A stretch of DNA of 64,000 bases from positions 8,919,501 to 8,983,500 of the forward strand of contig BSBM01000917.1 in NCBI GenBank assembly GCA_027924585.1, given 5' to 3'. Shown here one piece after another: positions 32,821 through 47,800 of the stretch. Below the pieces are notes generated by a model, which was not told the DNA's origin, ran no database searches, and worked only from the letters and a program-made list of their open reading frames with translations. This DNA is from Larix kaempferi (taxonomy: Eukaryota > Streptophyta > Pinopsida > Pinales > Pinaceae). The position numbers were made by a program, and so were the translations under genes. Numbering within the stretch: the stretch's first letter is position 1; each line of letters begins with the position of its first letter.

Positions 32821-35800
32821 GACGTAAGCTTTTCTTATTTTCGGACGCATCCGCAAACTATAGAAAGTCGTTATGACGTAGAATGTGCATACTTTGTTGA
32901 TTCCATTTATGAAATAAAAGATATTTTCTAAAAACTCGTGTTTTTTAAGAAACCATATAAACCTTCTAGAAGCTGTGATTTTAAAAAACGGTGGAAGTAA
33001 GCTTTTCTTATTTCCAGACGCATGCGCAAACTATAAATAGTCGTTATGACGTAGAATGTGCATACTTTGTTGCCTCCATTTATGAAATAAAACACATTTT
33101 CTAAAAACTCATGTGTTTTAAGAAATCATGTAAACCTTCTAGAAGTTGTGATTTTAAAAAACAGTGGAAGTAAGCTTTTCTTATTTCCGGACGCATCCGC
33201 AAACTATAGAAAGTCGTTATGACGTAGAATGTGCATACTTTGTTGATTCTATTTATGAAATAAAACACATTTTCTAAAAACTCGTGTTTTTTAAGAAATC
33301 ATGTAAACCTTCTAGAAGCTGTGATTTTAAAAAACGGGGGAAGTAAGCTTTTCTTATTTCCGGACGCATGCGCAAACTATAGAAAGTCGTTATGACGTAG
33401 AATGTGCATACTCTGTTGATTCCATTTATGAAATAAAACACATTTTGTAAAAACTCGTGTTTTTTAATAAATCATGTAAACCTTCTAGAAACTGTGATTT
33501 TAAAAAACGGGGGATGTAAGCTTTTCTTATTTCCAAACGCATGCGCAAACTATAGAAAGTCATTATAACGTAGAATGTGCATACTTTGTTGATTCAATTT
33601 ATGAAATAAAACACATTTTCTAAAAACTCGTGTTTTTTAAGAAATCATGTAAACCTTCTAGAAGCTGTGATTTTAGAAAACGGGGGAATTAAGCTTTTCT
33701 TATTTCCAAACGAATGCGCAAACTATAGAAAGTCGTTATGATGTATAATGTGCATACTTTGTTGATTCCATTTATGAAATAAAACACATTTTCTAAAAAC
33801 TCGTGTTTTTTAAGAAATCATGTAAACCTTCTAGAAGCTGTGATTTAAAAAAACCGAGGAAGAAAGCTTTTCTTATTTCCAAACGCATGCGAAAACTATA
33901 GAAAGTCGTTATGACGTAGAATGTGCATACTTTGTTGATTCCATTTATGAAATAAAACACATTTTCTAAAAACTCGTGTTTTTTAAGAAATCATGTAAAC
34001 CTTCTAGAAGCTGTGATTTAGAAAAACAGGAGAAGTAAGCTTTTCTTGTTTCCAGACGCATGCGCAAACTATAGAAAGTCGTTATGACGTAGAATGTGCA
34101 TACTTTGTAGATTCCATTTATGAAATAAAACACATTTTCTAAAAACTCGTGTTTTTTTACGAAATCATGTAAAACTTCTAGAAGCTGTGATTTTAAAAAA
34201 CGGCGGAAGTAAGCTTTTCTTATTTCCGGATAAATGCGCAAACTATAGTAAGTCATTATGACGGAGGATGTGCATACTTTGTTGATTCCATTTATGAAAT
34301 AAAACACATTTTCTAAAAGCTCATGTTTTTTAAGAAATCATGTAAACCTTCTAGAAGCTGTGATTTTAAAAAACAGTGGAAGTAAGCTTTTCGTATTTCC
34401 GGACGCATGCGCAAACTATAGAAAGTCGTTATGACGTAGAATGTGCATACTTTGTTGATTCCATTTATAAAATAAAACACATTTTCCAAAAACTCGTGTT
34501 TTTTAAGAAATCATGTAAACCTTCTAGAAGCTGTGATTTTAAAAAACGGGGGAAGTAAGCTTTTCTTATTTCCAAACGCATGCGCAAACTATAGAAAGTC
34601 ATTATGACGTAGAATGTGCATACTTTGTAGATTTCATTTACGAAATAAAACACATTTTCTAAAAACTCGTGTTTTTTACGAAATCATGTAAACCTTCTAG
34701 AAGCTGTGATTTTTAAAAACGGTGGAAGTAAGCTTTACTTATTTCCGGACGCATCCGCAAACTATAGAAAGTCGTTATGACGTAGAATGTGCATACTTTG
34801 TTGATTCTATTTATGAAATAAAAGATATTTTCTAGAAACTCGTGTTTTTTAAGAAATCATGTAAACCTTCTAGAAGCTGTGATTTTAAAAAACGAGGGAA
34901 GTAAGGTTTTCTTAATTCCGGACGCATGCGCAAACTATAGAAAGTCGTTATGACGTAGAATGTGCATACTTTGTAGATTCCATTTATGAAATAAAACACA
35001 TTTTCTAAAAACACGTGTTTTTTACGAAATCATGTAAACCTTCTAGAAGCTGTGATTTTAAAAAACGATGGAAGTAAGCTTTTCTTATTTCCGGACGCAT
35101 GCGCAAACTATAGAAAGTCGTTATGACGTAGAATGTGCATACTTTGTAGATTCCATTTATGAAATAAAACACATTTTCTAAAAACTCGTGTTTTTTACGA
35201 AATCATGTAAACCTTCTAGAAACTGTGATTTTAAAAAACGGTGGACGTAAGCTTTTCTTATTTCCGGACGCATCCGCAAACTATAGAAAGTCGTTATGAC
35301 GTAGAATGTGCATACTTTGTTGATTCCATTTATGAAATAAAAGATATTTTCTAAAAACTCGTGTTTTTTAAGAAACCATATAAACCTTCTAGAAGCTGTG
35401 ATTTTAAAAAACGGTGGAAGTAAGCTTTTCTTATTTCCGGACGCATGCGCAAACTATAAATAGTCGTTATGACGTAGAATGTGCATACTTTGTTGCCTCC
35501 ATTTATGAAATAAAACACATTTTCTAAAAACTCATGTTTTTTAAGAAATCATGTAAACCTCTTATAAGTTGTGATTTTAAAAAACAGTGGAAGTAAGCTT
35601 TTCTTATTTCCGGACGCATCCGCAAACTATAGAAAGTCGTTATGACGTAGAATGTGCATACTTTGTTGATTCTATTTATGAAATAAAACACATTTTCTAA
35701 AAACTCGTGTTTTTTAAGAAATCATGTAAACCTTCTAGAAGCTGTGATTTTAAAAAACGGGGGAAGTAAGCTTTTCTTATTTCCGGACGCATGCGCAAAC

Positions 35801-38800
35801 TATAGAAAGTCGTTATGACGTAGAATGTGCATACTCTGTTGATTCCATTTATGAAATAAAACACATTTTCTAAAAACTCGTGTTTTTTAATAAATCATGT
35901 AAACCTTCTAGAAACTGTGATTTTAAAAAACGGGGGATGTAAGCTTTTCTTATTTCCAAACGCATGCGCAAACTATAGAAAGTCATTATAACGTAGAATG
36001 TGCATACTTTGTTGATTCAATTTATGAAATAAAACACATTTTCTAAAAACTCGTGTTTTTTAAGAAATCATGTAAACCTTCTAGAAGCTGTGATTTTAAA
36101 AAACGGGGGAATTAAGCTTTTCTTATTTCCAAAGGCATGCGCAAACTATAGAAAGTCGTTATGATGTAGAATGTGCATACTTTGTTGATTCCATTTATGA
36201 AATAAAACACATTTTCTAAAAACTCGTGTTTTTTAAGAAATCATGTAAACCTTCTAGAAGCCGTGATTTTAAAAAACGGAGGAAGTAAGCTTTTCTTATT
36301 TCCAAACGCATGCGAAAACTATAGAAAGTCGTTATGACGTAGAATGTGCATACTTTGTTGATTCCATTTATGAAATAAAACACATTTTCTAAAAACTCGT
36401 GTTTTTTAAGAAATCATGTAAACCTTCTAGAAGCTGTGATTTAGAAAAACAGGGGAAGTAAGCTTTTCTTGTTTCCAGACGCATGCGCAAACTATAGAAA
36501 GTCGTTATGACGTAGAATGTGCATACTTTGTAGATTCCATTTATGAAATAAAACACATTTTCTAAAAACTCGTGTTTTTTACGAAATCACGTAAACCTTC
36601 TAGAAGCTGTGATTTTAAAAAACGGTGGAAGTAAGCTTTTCTTATTTCCGGACGAATGCGGAAACTATAGTAAGTCGTTATGACGTAGGATGTGCATACT
36701 TTGTTGATTCCATTTATGAAATAAAACACATTTTCTAAAAACTCATGTTTTTTAAGAAATCATGTAAACCTTCTAGAAGCTGTGATTTTAAAAAACAGTG
36801 GAAGTAAGCTTTTCGTATTTCCGGACGCATGCGCAAACTATAGAAAGTCGTTATGACGTAGAATGTGCATACTTTGTTGATTCCATTTATAAAATAAAAC
36901 ACATTTTCTAAAAACTCGTGTTTTTTAAGAAATCATGTAAACCTTCTAGAAGCTGTGATTTTAAAAAACGGGGGAAGTAAGCTTTTCTTATTTCCAAACG
37001 CATGCGCAAACTATAGAAAGTCATTATGACGTAGAATGTGGATACTTTGTAGATTCCATTTATGAAATAAAACACATTTTCTAAAAACTCGTGTTTTTTA
37101 CGAAATCATGTAAACCTTCTAGAAACTGTGATTTTAAAAAACGGTGGACGTAAGCTTTTCTTATTTTCGGACGCATCCGCAAACTATAGAAAGTCGTTAT
37201 GACGTAGAATGTGCATACTTTGTTGATTCCATTTATGAAATAAAAGATATTTTCTAAAAACTCGTGTTTTTTAAGAAACCATATAAACCTTCTAGAAGCT
37301 GTGATTTTAAAAAACGGTGGAAGTAAGCTTTTCTTATTTCCGGACGCATGCGCAAACTATAAATAGTCGTTATGACGTAGAATGTGCATACTTTGTTGCC
37401 TCCATTTATGAAATAAAACACATTTTCTAAAAACTCATGTGTTTTAAGAAATCATGTAAACCTTCTAGAAGTTGTGATTTTAAAAAACGGTGGAAGTAAG
37501 CTTTTCTTATTTCCGGACGCATCCGCAAACTATAGAAAGTCGTTATGACGTAGAATGTGCATACTTTGTTGATTCTATTTATGAAATAAAACACATTTTC
37601 TAAAAACTCGTGTTTTTTAAGAAATCATGTAAACCTTCTAGAAGCTGTGATTTTAAAAAACGGGGGAAGTAAGCTTTTCTTATTTCCGGACGCATGCGCA
37701 AACTATAGAAAGTCGTTATGACGTAGAATGTGCATACTCTGTTGATTCCATTTATGAAATAAAACACATTTTGTAAAAACTCGTGTTTTTTAATAAATCA
37801 TGTAAACCTTCTAGAAACTGTGATTTTAAAAAACGGGGGATGTAAGCTTTTCTTATTTCCAAACGCATGCGCAAACTATAGAAAGTCATTATAACGTAGA
37901 ATGTGCATACTTTGTTGATTCAATTTATGAAATAAAACACATTTTCTAAAAACTCGTGTTTTTTAAGAAATCATGTAAACCTTCTAGAAGCTGTGATTTT
38001 AGAAAACGGGGGAATTAAGCTTTTCTTATTTCCAAACGAATGCGCAAACTATAGAAAGTCGTTATGATGTATAATGTGCATACTTTGTTGATTCCATTTA
38101 TGAAATAAAACACATTTTCTAAAAACTCGTGTTTTTTAAGAAATCATGTAAACCTTCTAGAAGCTGTGATTTTAAAAAACCGAGGAAGAAAGCTTTTCTT
38201 ATTTCCAAACGCATGCGAAAACTATAGAAAGTCGTTATGACGTAGAATGTGCATACTTTGTTGATTCCATTTATGAAATAAAACACATTTTCTAAAAACT
38301 CGTGTTTTTTAAGAAATCATGTAAACCTTCTAGAAGCTGTGATTTAGAAAAACAGGGGAAGTAAGCTTTTCTTGTTTCCAGACGCATGCGCAAACTATAG
38401 AAAGTCGTTATGATGTAGAATGTGCATACTTTGTAGATTCCATTTATGAAATAAAACACATTTTCTAAAAACTCGTGTTTTTTACGAAATCATGTAAACC
38501 TTCTAGAAGCTGTGATTTTAAAAAACGGCGGAAGTAAGCTTTTCTTATTTCCGGATGAATGCGCAAACTATAGTAAGTCATTATGACGGAGGATGTGCAT
38601 ACTTTGTTGATTCCATTTATGAAATAAAACACATTTTCTAAAAACTCATGTTTTTTAAGAAATCATGTAAACCTTCTAGAAGCTGTGATTTTAAAAAACA
38701 GTGGAAGTAAGCTTTTCGTATTTCCGGACGCATGCGCAAACTATAGAAAGTCGTTATGACGTAGAATGTGCATACTTTGTTGATTCCATTTATAAAATAA

Positions 38801-41800
38801 AACACATTTTCCAAAAACTCGTGTTTTTTAAGAAATCATGTAAACCTTCTAGAAGCTGTGATTTTAAAAAACGGGGGAAGTAAGCTTTTCTTATTTCCAA
38901 ACGCATGCGCAAACTATAGAAAGTCATTATGACGTAGAATGTGCATACTTTGTAGATTTCATTTACGAAATAAAACACATTTTCTAAAAACTCGTGTTTT
39001 TTACGAAATCATGTAAACCTTCTAGAAGCTGTGATTTTTAAAAACGGTGGAAGTAAGCTTTACTTATTTCCGGACGCATCCGCAAACTATAGAAAGTCGT
39101 TATGACGTAGAATGTGCATACTTTGTTGATTCTATTTATGAAATAAAAGATATTTTCTAGAAACTCGTGTTTTTTAAGAAATCATGTAAACCTTCTAGAA
39201 GCTGTGATTTTAAAAAACGAGGGAAGTAAGGTTTTCTTAATTCCGGACGCATGCGCAAACTATAGAAAGTCGTTATGACGTAGAATGTGCATACTTTGTA
39301 GATTCCATTTATGAAATAAAACACATTTTCTAAAAACACGTGTTTTTTACGAAATCATGTAAACCTTCTAGAAGCTGTGATTTTAAAAAACGATGGAAGT
39401 AAGCTTTTCTTATTTCCGGACGCATGCGCAAACTATAGAAAGTCGTTATGACGTAGAATGTGCATACTTTGTAGATTCCATTTATGAAATAAAACACATT
39501 TTCTAAAAACTCGTGTTTTTTACGAAATCATGTAAACCTTCTAGAAACTGTGATTTTAAAAAAACGGTGGACGTAAGCTTTTCTTATTTCCGGACGCATC
39601 CGCAAACTATAGAAAGTCGTTATGACGTAGAATGTGCATACTTTGTTGATTCCATTTATGAAATAAAAGATATTTTCTAAAAACTCGTGTTTTTTAAGAA
39701 ACCATATAAACCTTCTAGAAGCTGTGATTTTAAAAAACGGTGGAAGTAAGCTTTTCTTATTTCCGGACGCATGCGCAAACTATAAATAGTCGTTATGACG
39801 TAGAATGTGCATACTTTGTTGCCTCCATTTATGAAATAAAACACATTTTCTAAAAACTCATGTTTTTTAAGAAATCATGTAAACCTCTTATAGGTTGTGA
39901 TTTTAAAAAACAGTGGAAGTAAGCTTTTCTTATTTCCGGACGCATCCGCAAACTATAGAAAGTCGTTATGACGTAGAATGTGCATACTTTGTTGATTCTA
40001 TTTATGAAATAAAACACATTTTCTAAAAACTCGTGTTTTTTAAGAAATCATGTAAACCTTCTAGAAGCTGTGATTTTAAAAAACGGGGGAAGTAAGCTTT
40101 TCTTATTTCCGGACGCATGCGCAAACTATAGAAAGTCGTTATGACGTAGAATGTGCATACTCTGTTGATTCCATTTATGAAATAAAACACATTTTCTAAA
40201 AACTCGTGTTTTTTAATAAATCATGTAAACCTTCTAGAAACTGTGATTTTAAAAAACGGGGGATGTAAGCTTTTCTTATTTCCAAACGCATGCGCAAACT
40301 ATAGAAAGTCATTATAACGTAGAATGTGCATACTTTGTTGATTCAATTTATGAAATAAAACACATTTTCTAAAAACTCGTGTTTTTTAAGAAATCATGTA
40401 AACCTTCTAGAAGCTGTGATTTTAAAAAACGGGGGAATTAAGCTTTTCTTATTTCCAAAGGCATGCGCAAACTATAGAAAGTCGTTATGATGTAGAATGT
40501 GCATACTTTGTTGATTCCATTTATGAAATAAAACACATTTTCTAAAAACTCGTGTTTTTTAAGAAATCATGTAAACCTTCTAGAAGCTGTGATTTTAAAA
40601 AACGGAGGAAGTAAGCTTTTCTTATTTCCAAACGCATGCGAAAACTATAGAAAGTCGTTATGACGTAGAATGTGCATACTTTGTTGATTCCATTTATGAA
40701 ATAAAACACATTTTCTAAAAACTCGTGTTTTTTAAGAAATCATGTAAACCTTCTAGAAGTTGTGATTTAGAAAAACAGGGGAAGTAAGCTTTTCTTGTTT
40801 CCAGACGCATGCGCAAACTATAGAAAGTCGTTATGACGTAGAATGTGCATACTTTGTAGATTCCATTTATGAAATAAAACACATTTTCTAAAAACTCGTG
40901 TTTTTTACGAAATCATGTAAACCTTCTAGAAGCTGTGATTTTAAAAAACGGTGGAAGTAAGCTTTTCTTATTTCCGGACGAATGCGGAAACTATAGTAAG
41001 TCGTTATGACGTAGGATGTGCATACTTTGTTGATTCCATTTATGAAATAAAACACATTTTCTAAAAACTCATGTTTTTTAAGAAATCATGTAAACCTTCT
41101 AGAAGCTGTGATTTTAAAAAACAGTGGAAGTAAGCTTTTCGTATTTCCGGACGCATGCGCAAACTATAGAAAGTCGTTATGACGTAGAATGTGCATACTT
41201 TGTTGATTCCATTTATAAAATAAAACACATTTTCTAAAAACTCGTGTTTTTTAAGAAATCATGTAAACCTTCTAGAAGCTGTGATTTTAAAAAACGGGGG
41301 AAGTAAGCTTTTCTTATTTCCAAACGCATGCGCAAACTATAGAAAGTCATTATGACGTAGAATGTGCATACTTTGTAGATTTCATTTACGAAATAAAACA
41401 CATTTTCTAAAAACTCGTGTTTTTTACGAAATCATGTAAACCTTCTAGAAGCTGTGATTTTTAAAAACGGTGGAAGTAAGCTTTACTTATTTCCGGACGC
41501 ATCCGCAAACTATAGAAAGTCGTTATGACGTAGAATGTGCATACTTTGTTGATTCTATTTATGAAATAAAAGATATTTTCTAAAAACTCGTGTTTTTTAA
41601 GAAATCATGTAAACCTTCTAGAAGCTGTGATTTTAAAAAACGAGGGAAGTAAGGTTTTCTTAATTCCGGACGCATGCGCAAACTATAGAAAGTCGTTATG
41701 ACGTAGAATGTGCATACTTTGTAGATTCCATTTATGAAATAAAACACATTTTCTAAAAACACGTGTTTTTTACGAAATCATGTAAACCTTCTAGAAGCTG

Positions 41801-41895
41801 TGATTTTAAAAAACGATGGAAGTAAGCTTTTCTTATTTCCGGACGCATGCGCAAACTATAGAAAGTCGTTATGACGTAGAATGTGCATACTTTGT
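32821..41895 (+). repeat. Higher-order satellite array A: 14-monomer units and an 11-monomer variant
   Basis: The marker GAAACTG...GGTGGACGTAAG recurs at 32,821, 35,244, 37,147 and 39,570. Intervals are 2,423, 1,903 and 2,423 bp, that is 14, 11 and 14 monomers. Rare variants repeat in the same order: ACCATATAAACC, CTATAAATAG, TTGCCTCC, CTCTGTTG, CATTATAACG, ATTCAATTT, GATTTAGAAAAACAGG, TATAGTAAG and TTATAAAATAAAAC. The 11-monomer unit lacks the three monomers carrying GTAAGCTTTACTT, TTTCTTAATTCC and AAAACACGTG. The fourth unit loses register at about 41,895. Confidence 0.9.
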
Positions 41896-44800
41896 TGATT
41901 CTATTTATGAAATAAAACACATTTTCTTAAAACTCGTGTTTTTTAAGAAATCATGTAAACCTTATAGAAGCTGTTATTTTAAAAAACGGGGGAAGTAAGC
42001 TTTTCTTATTTCCAAACGCATGCGCAAACTATAGAAAGTCGTTATGACATAGAATGTGCATACTTTGTTGATTCTATTTATGAAATAAAACACATTTTCT
42101 AAAAACTCGTGTTTTTTACGAAATCATGTAAACCTTCTAGAAGCTGTGCTTTAAAAAAACGGTGGAAGTAAGCTTTTCTTATTTCCGTACGAATGCGCAA
42201 ACTATAGAAATTCGTTATGACGTAGGATGTGCATACTTTGTTGATTCCATTTATGAAATAAAACACATTTTCTAAAAACTCCTGCTTTTTAAGAAATCAT
42301 GTAAACCTTCTAGAAGCTGTGATTTTAAAAAACGGTGGAAGTAAGCTTTTCTTATTTCCGGACGCATGCGCAAACTATAGAAAGTCGTTATGACGTACAA
42401 TGTGCATACTTTGTTGATTCCATTTATGAAATAAAACACATTTTCTAAAAACTCGTGTTTTTTACGAAATCATGTAAACCTTCTAGAAGCTGTGATTTTA
42501 AAAAATGGTGGAAGTAAGCTTTTCTTATTTCCGGACGAATGCGCAAACTATAGAATGTCGTTATGACGTAGGATGTGCATACTTTGTTGATTCCATTTAT
42601 GAAATAAAACACATTTTCTAAAAACTCGTGTTTTTTAAGAAATCATGTCAACCTTCTAGAAGCTGTGATTTTAAAAATCGGTGGAAGTAAGCTTTTCTTA
42701 TTTCCGGACGCATGTGCAAACTATAGAAAGTCTTTATGACGTAGAATGTGCATACTTTGTTGATTCCATTTATGAAATAAAACACATTTTCTAAAAAGTC
42801 GTGTTTTTTAAGAAAGCATGTAAACCTTCTAGAAGCTATGATTTTAAAAAACGGGGGAAGTAAGCTTTTCTTATTTCCAAACGCATGCGCAAACAATAGA
42901 AAGTCATTATGACGTAGAATGTGCATACTTTGTAGATTCCATTTATGAAATAAAACACATTTTCTAAAAACTCGTGTTTTTTACGAAATCATGTAAACCT
43001 TCTAGAAGCTGTGATTTTAAAAAACGGGTGAAGTAAGCTTTTCTTATTTCGGGACGCATGCGCAAACTATAGAAAATCGTTCTGACGTAGAATGTGCATA
43101 CTTTGTAGATTCTATTTATGAAATAAAACACATTTTCTAAAAACTCGTGTTGTTTAAGAAATCATGTAAACCTTCTAGAAGCTGTGATTTTAAAAAACGG
43201 TGGAAGTAAGTTTTCTTATTTCCGGACGCATGCGCAAACTATAGAAAGTCGTTATGCCGTAGAATGTGCATACTTTGTAGATTCCATTTATGAAATAAAA
43301 CACATTTTCTAAAAACACGTTTTTTTTACGAAATCATGTAAACCTTCTAGAAGCTGTGATTTTAAAAAACGGTGGAAGTAAGCTTTTCTTATTTCCGGAC
43401 GAATGCGCAAACTATAGAAAGTCGTTATGACGTAGAATGTGCATACTTTGTTGATTCCATTTATGAAATAAAACACATTTTCTAAAAACTCGTGTTTTTT
43501 ACGAAATCATGTAAACCTTCTAGAAGCTCTGATTTTAAAAAACGGTGGAAGTAAGCTTTTCTTATTTCCGGACGCATCCGCAAACTATAGAAAGTCGTTA
43601 TGACGTAGAATGTGCATACTTTGTTGATTCTATTTATGAAATAAAAGATATTTTCTAAAAACTCGTGTTTTTTACGAAATCATGTAAACCTTCTAGAAGC
43701 TGTGATTTAAAAAAACGGGGGAAGTAAGCTTTTCTTATTTCCGGACGCATGCGCAATCTATAGAAAGTCGTTATGACGTAGAATGTGCATACTTTGTAGA
43801 TTCCATTTATGAAATAAAACACATTTTCTAAAAACTCGTGTTTTTTACGAAATCATGTAAACCTTCTAGAAGCTGTGATTTTAAAAAGCGGTGGAAGTAA
43901 GCTTTTCTTATTTCCGGACGAATGCGCAAACTATAGAAAGTCGTTATGACGTAGAATGTGCATACATTGTTGATTCCATTTATGAAATAAAACACATTTT
44001 CTAAAAACTCGTGTTTTTTACGAAATCATGTAAACCTTCTAGAAGCTGTGATTTTAAAAAAACGGTGGAAGTAAGCTTTTCTTATTTCCGGACGCATGCG
44101 CAAACTATAGAAAGTCGTTATGACGTAGAATGTGCATAATTTGTTGATTCCATTTTTGAAATAAAACAAATTTTCTAAAAACTCGTGTTTTTTAAGAAAT
44201 CGTGTAAACCTTCTAGAAGCTGTGATTTTAAAAAACGGGGGAAGTAAGCTTTTCTTATTTCCGAACGCATGCGCAAACTATAGAAAGTCGTTATGACGTA
44301 GAATGTGCATACTTTGTTGATTCCATTTATGAAATAAAACACATTTTCTAAAAACTCGTGTTTTTTACGAAATCATGTAAACCTTGTAGAAGCTGTGATT
44401 TTAAAAAAATGGTGGAAGTAAGCTTTTCTTATTTCCGGACGCATGCGCAAACTATAGAAAGTCGTTATGACGTAGAATGTGCATACTTTGTAGATTCCAT
44501 TTATGAAATAAAACACATTTTGTAAAAACACGTGTTTTTTACGAAATCGTGTAAACCTTCTAGAAGCTGTGATTTTAAAAAACGGGGGAAGTAAGCTTTT
44601 CTTATTTCCGGACGCATGCGCAAGCTATAGAAAGTCGTTATGACGTAGAATGTGCATACTTTGTTGATTCGATTGATGAAATAAAACACATTTTCTAAAA
44701 ACTCGTGTTTTTTATGAAATCATGTAAACCTTCTGGAAGCTGTGATTTTAAAAAACGAGGGAAGTAAGCTTTTCTTATTTCCGGACGCATGCGCAAACTA

Positions 44801-47800
44801 TAGAAAGTCGTTATGACATAGAATGTGCATACTTTGATGATTCTATTTATGAAACAAAAGATATTTTCTAAAAACTCGTGTTTTTTAAGAAATCATGTAA
44901 ACCTTCTAGAAGCTTTGATTTTAAAAAACGAGGGAAGTAAGGTTTTCTTATTTCCGGACGCATGCGCAAACTATAGAAAGTCGTTATGACGTAGAATGTG
45001 CATACTTTGTAGATTCCACTTATGAAATAAAACACATTTTCTAAAAACACGTGTTTTTTACGAAATCATGTAAACCTTCTAGAAGCTGTGATTTTAAAAA
45101 ACGGTGGAAGTAAGCATTTCTTATTTCCGGACGCATGCGCAAACTATAGAAAGTCGTTATGACGTAGAATGTGCATACTTTGTTGATTCTATTTATGAAA
45201 TAAAACAAATTTTCTTAAAACTCGTGTTTTTTAAGAAATCTTGTAAACCTTATAGAAGTTGTTATTTTAAAAAACGGGGGAAGTAAGCTTTTCTTATTTC
45301 CAAACGCATGCGCAAACTATAGAAAGTCATTATGACAAAGAATGTGCATACTTTGTTGATTCCATTTATGAAATAAAACACATTTTCTAAAAACTCCTGT
45401 TTTTTACGAAATCATGTAAACCTTCTAGAAGCTGTGATTTAAAAAAACGGGGGAAGTAAGCTTTTCTTATTTCCGGACGCATGCGCAAACTATAGAAAGT
45501 CGTTATGACGTAGAATGTGCATACTTTGTAGATTCCATTTATGAAATAAAACACATTTTCTAAAAACTCATGTTTTTTACGAAATCATGTAAACCTTCTA
45601 GAAGCTGTGATTTTGAAAAACGGTGGAAGTAAGCTTTTCTTATTTCCGGACGAATGCGCAAACTATAGAAAGTCGTTATGACGTAGAATGTGCATACTTT
45701 GCTGATTCCATTTATGAAATAAAACAGATTTTCTAAAAACTCGTGTTTTTTACGAAATCATGTAAACCTTCTAGAAGCTGTGATTTTAAAAAACGGTGGA
45801 AGTAAGCTTTTCTTATTTCCGGACGCATGCGCAAACTATAGAAAGTCGTTATGACGTAGAATGTGAATACTTTGTTGATTCCATTTATGAAATAAAAGAT
45901 ATTTTCTAAAAACTCGTTTTTTTTAAGAAATCATGTAAACCTTCTAGAAGCTGTGATTTTAAAAAACGGGGGAAGTAAGCTTTTCTTATTTCCGGACGCA
46001 TGCGCAAACTATAGAAAGTCGTTATGCCGTAGAATTTGCATACTTTGTAGATTCCATTTATGAAATAAAAGGCATTTTCTAAAAACTCGTGTTTTTTACG
46101 AAATCATGTAAACCTTCTAGAAGCTGTGATTTTAAAAAACGGGGGAAGTAAGCTTTTCTTATTTCCAAACGCATGCGCAAACTATAGAAAGTCATTATGA
46201 CATAGAATGTGCATACTTTGTTGATTCCATTTATGAAATAAAACACATTTTCTAAAAACTCCTGTTTTTTACGAAATCATGTAAACCTTCTAGAAGCTGT
46301 GATTTAAAAAAACGGGGGAAGTAAGCTTTTCTTATTTCCGGACGCATGCGCAAACTATAGAAAGTCGTTATGACGTAGAATGTGCATACTTTGTAGATTC
46401 CATTTATGAAATAAAACACATTTTCTAAAAACTCATGTTTTTTTACGAAATCATGTAAACCTTCTAGAAGCTGTGATTTTGAAAAACGGTGGAAGTAAGC
46501 TTTTCTTATTTCCGGACGAATGCGCAAACTATAGAAAGTCGTTATGACGTAGAATGTGCATACTTTGTTGATTCCATTTATGAAATAAAACACATTTTCT
46601 AAAAACTCGTGTTTTTTACGAAATCATGTAAACCTTCTAGAAGCTGTGATTTTAAAAAACGGTGGAAGTAAGCTTTTCTTATTTCCGGACGCATGCGCAA
46701 ACTATAGAAAGTCGTTATGACGTAGAATGTGCATACTTTGTTGATTCCATTTATGAAATAAAAGATATTTTCTAAAAACTCGTGTTTTTTAAAAAATCAT
46801 GTAAACCTTCTAGAAGCTGTGATTTTAAAAAACGGGGGAAGTAAGCTTTTCTTATTTCCGGACGCATGCGCAAACTATAGAAAGTCGTTATGCCGTAGAA
46901 TTTGCATACTTTGTAGATTCCATTTATGAAATAAAACGCATTTTCTAAAAAACTCGTGTTTTTTACGAAATCATGTAAACCTTCTAGAAGCTGTGATTTT
47001 AAAAAACGGTGGAAGTAAGCTTTTCTTATTTCCGTACGAATGCGCAAACTATAGAAATTCGTTATGACGTAGGATGTGCATACTTTGTTGATTCCATTTA
47101 TGAAATAAAACACATTTTCTAAAAACTCCTGCTTTTTAAGAAATCATGTAAACCTTCTAGAAGCTATGATTTTAAAAAACGGTGGAAGTAAGCTTTTCTT
47201 ATTTCCGGACGCATGCGCAAACTATAGAAAGTCGTTATGACGTACAATGTGCATACTTTGTTGATTCCATTTATGAAATAAAACACATTTTCTAAAAACT
47301 CGTGTTTTTTCTGAAATCATGTAAACCTTCTAGAAGCTGTGATTTTAAAAAATGGTGGAAGTAAGCTTTTCTTATTTCCGGACGAATGCGCAAACTATAG
47401 AATGTCGTTATGACGTAGGATGTGCATACTTTGTTGATTCCATTTATGAAATAAAAAACATTTTCTAAAAACTCGTGTTTTTTAAGAAATCATGTCAACC
47501 TTCTAGAAGCTGTGATTTTAAAAATCGGTGGAAGTAAGCTTTTCTTATTTCCGGACGCATGTGCAAACTATAGAAAGTCTTTATGACGTAGAATGTGCAT
47601 ACTTTGTTGATTCCATTTATGAAATAAAACACATTTTCTAAAAACTCGTGTTTTTTAAGAAATCATGTAAACCTTCTAGAAGCTATGATTTTAAAAAACG
47701 GGGGAAGTAAGCTTTTCTTATTTCCAAACGCATGCGCAAACAATAGAAAGTCATTATGACGTAGAATGTGCATACTTTGTAGATTCTATTTATGAAATAA

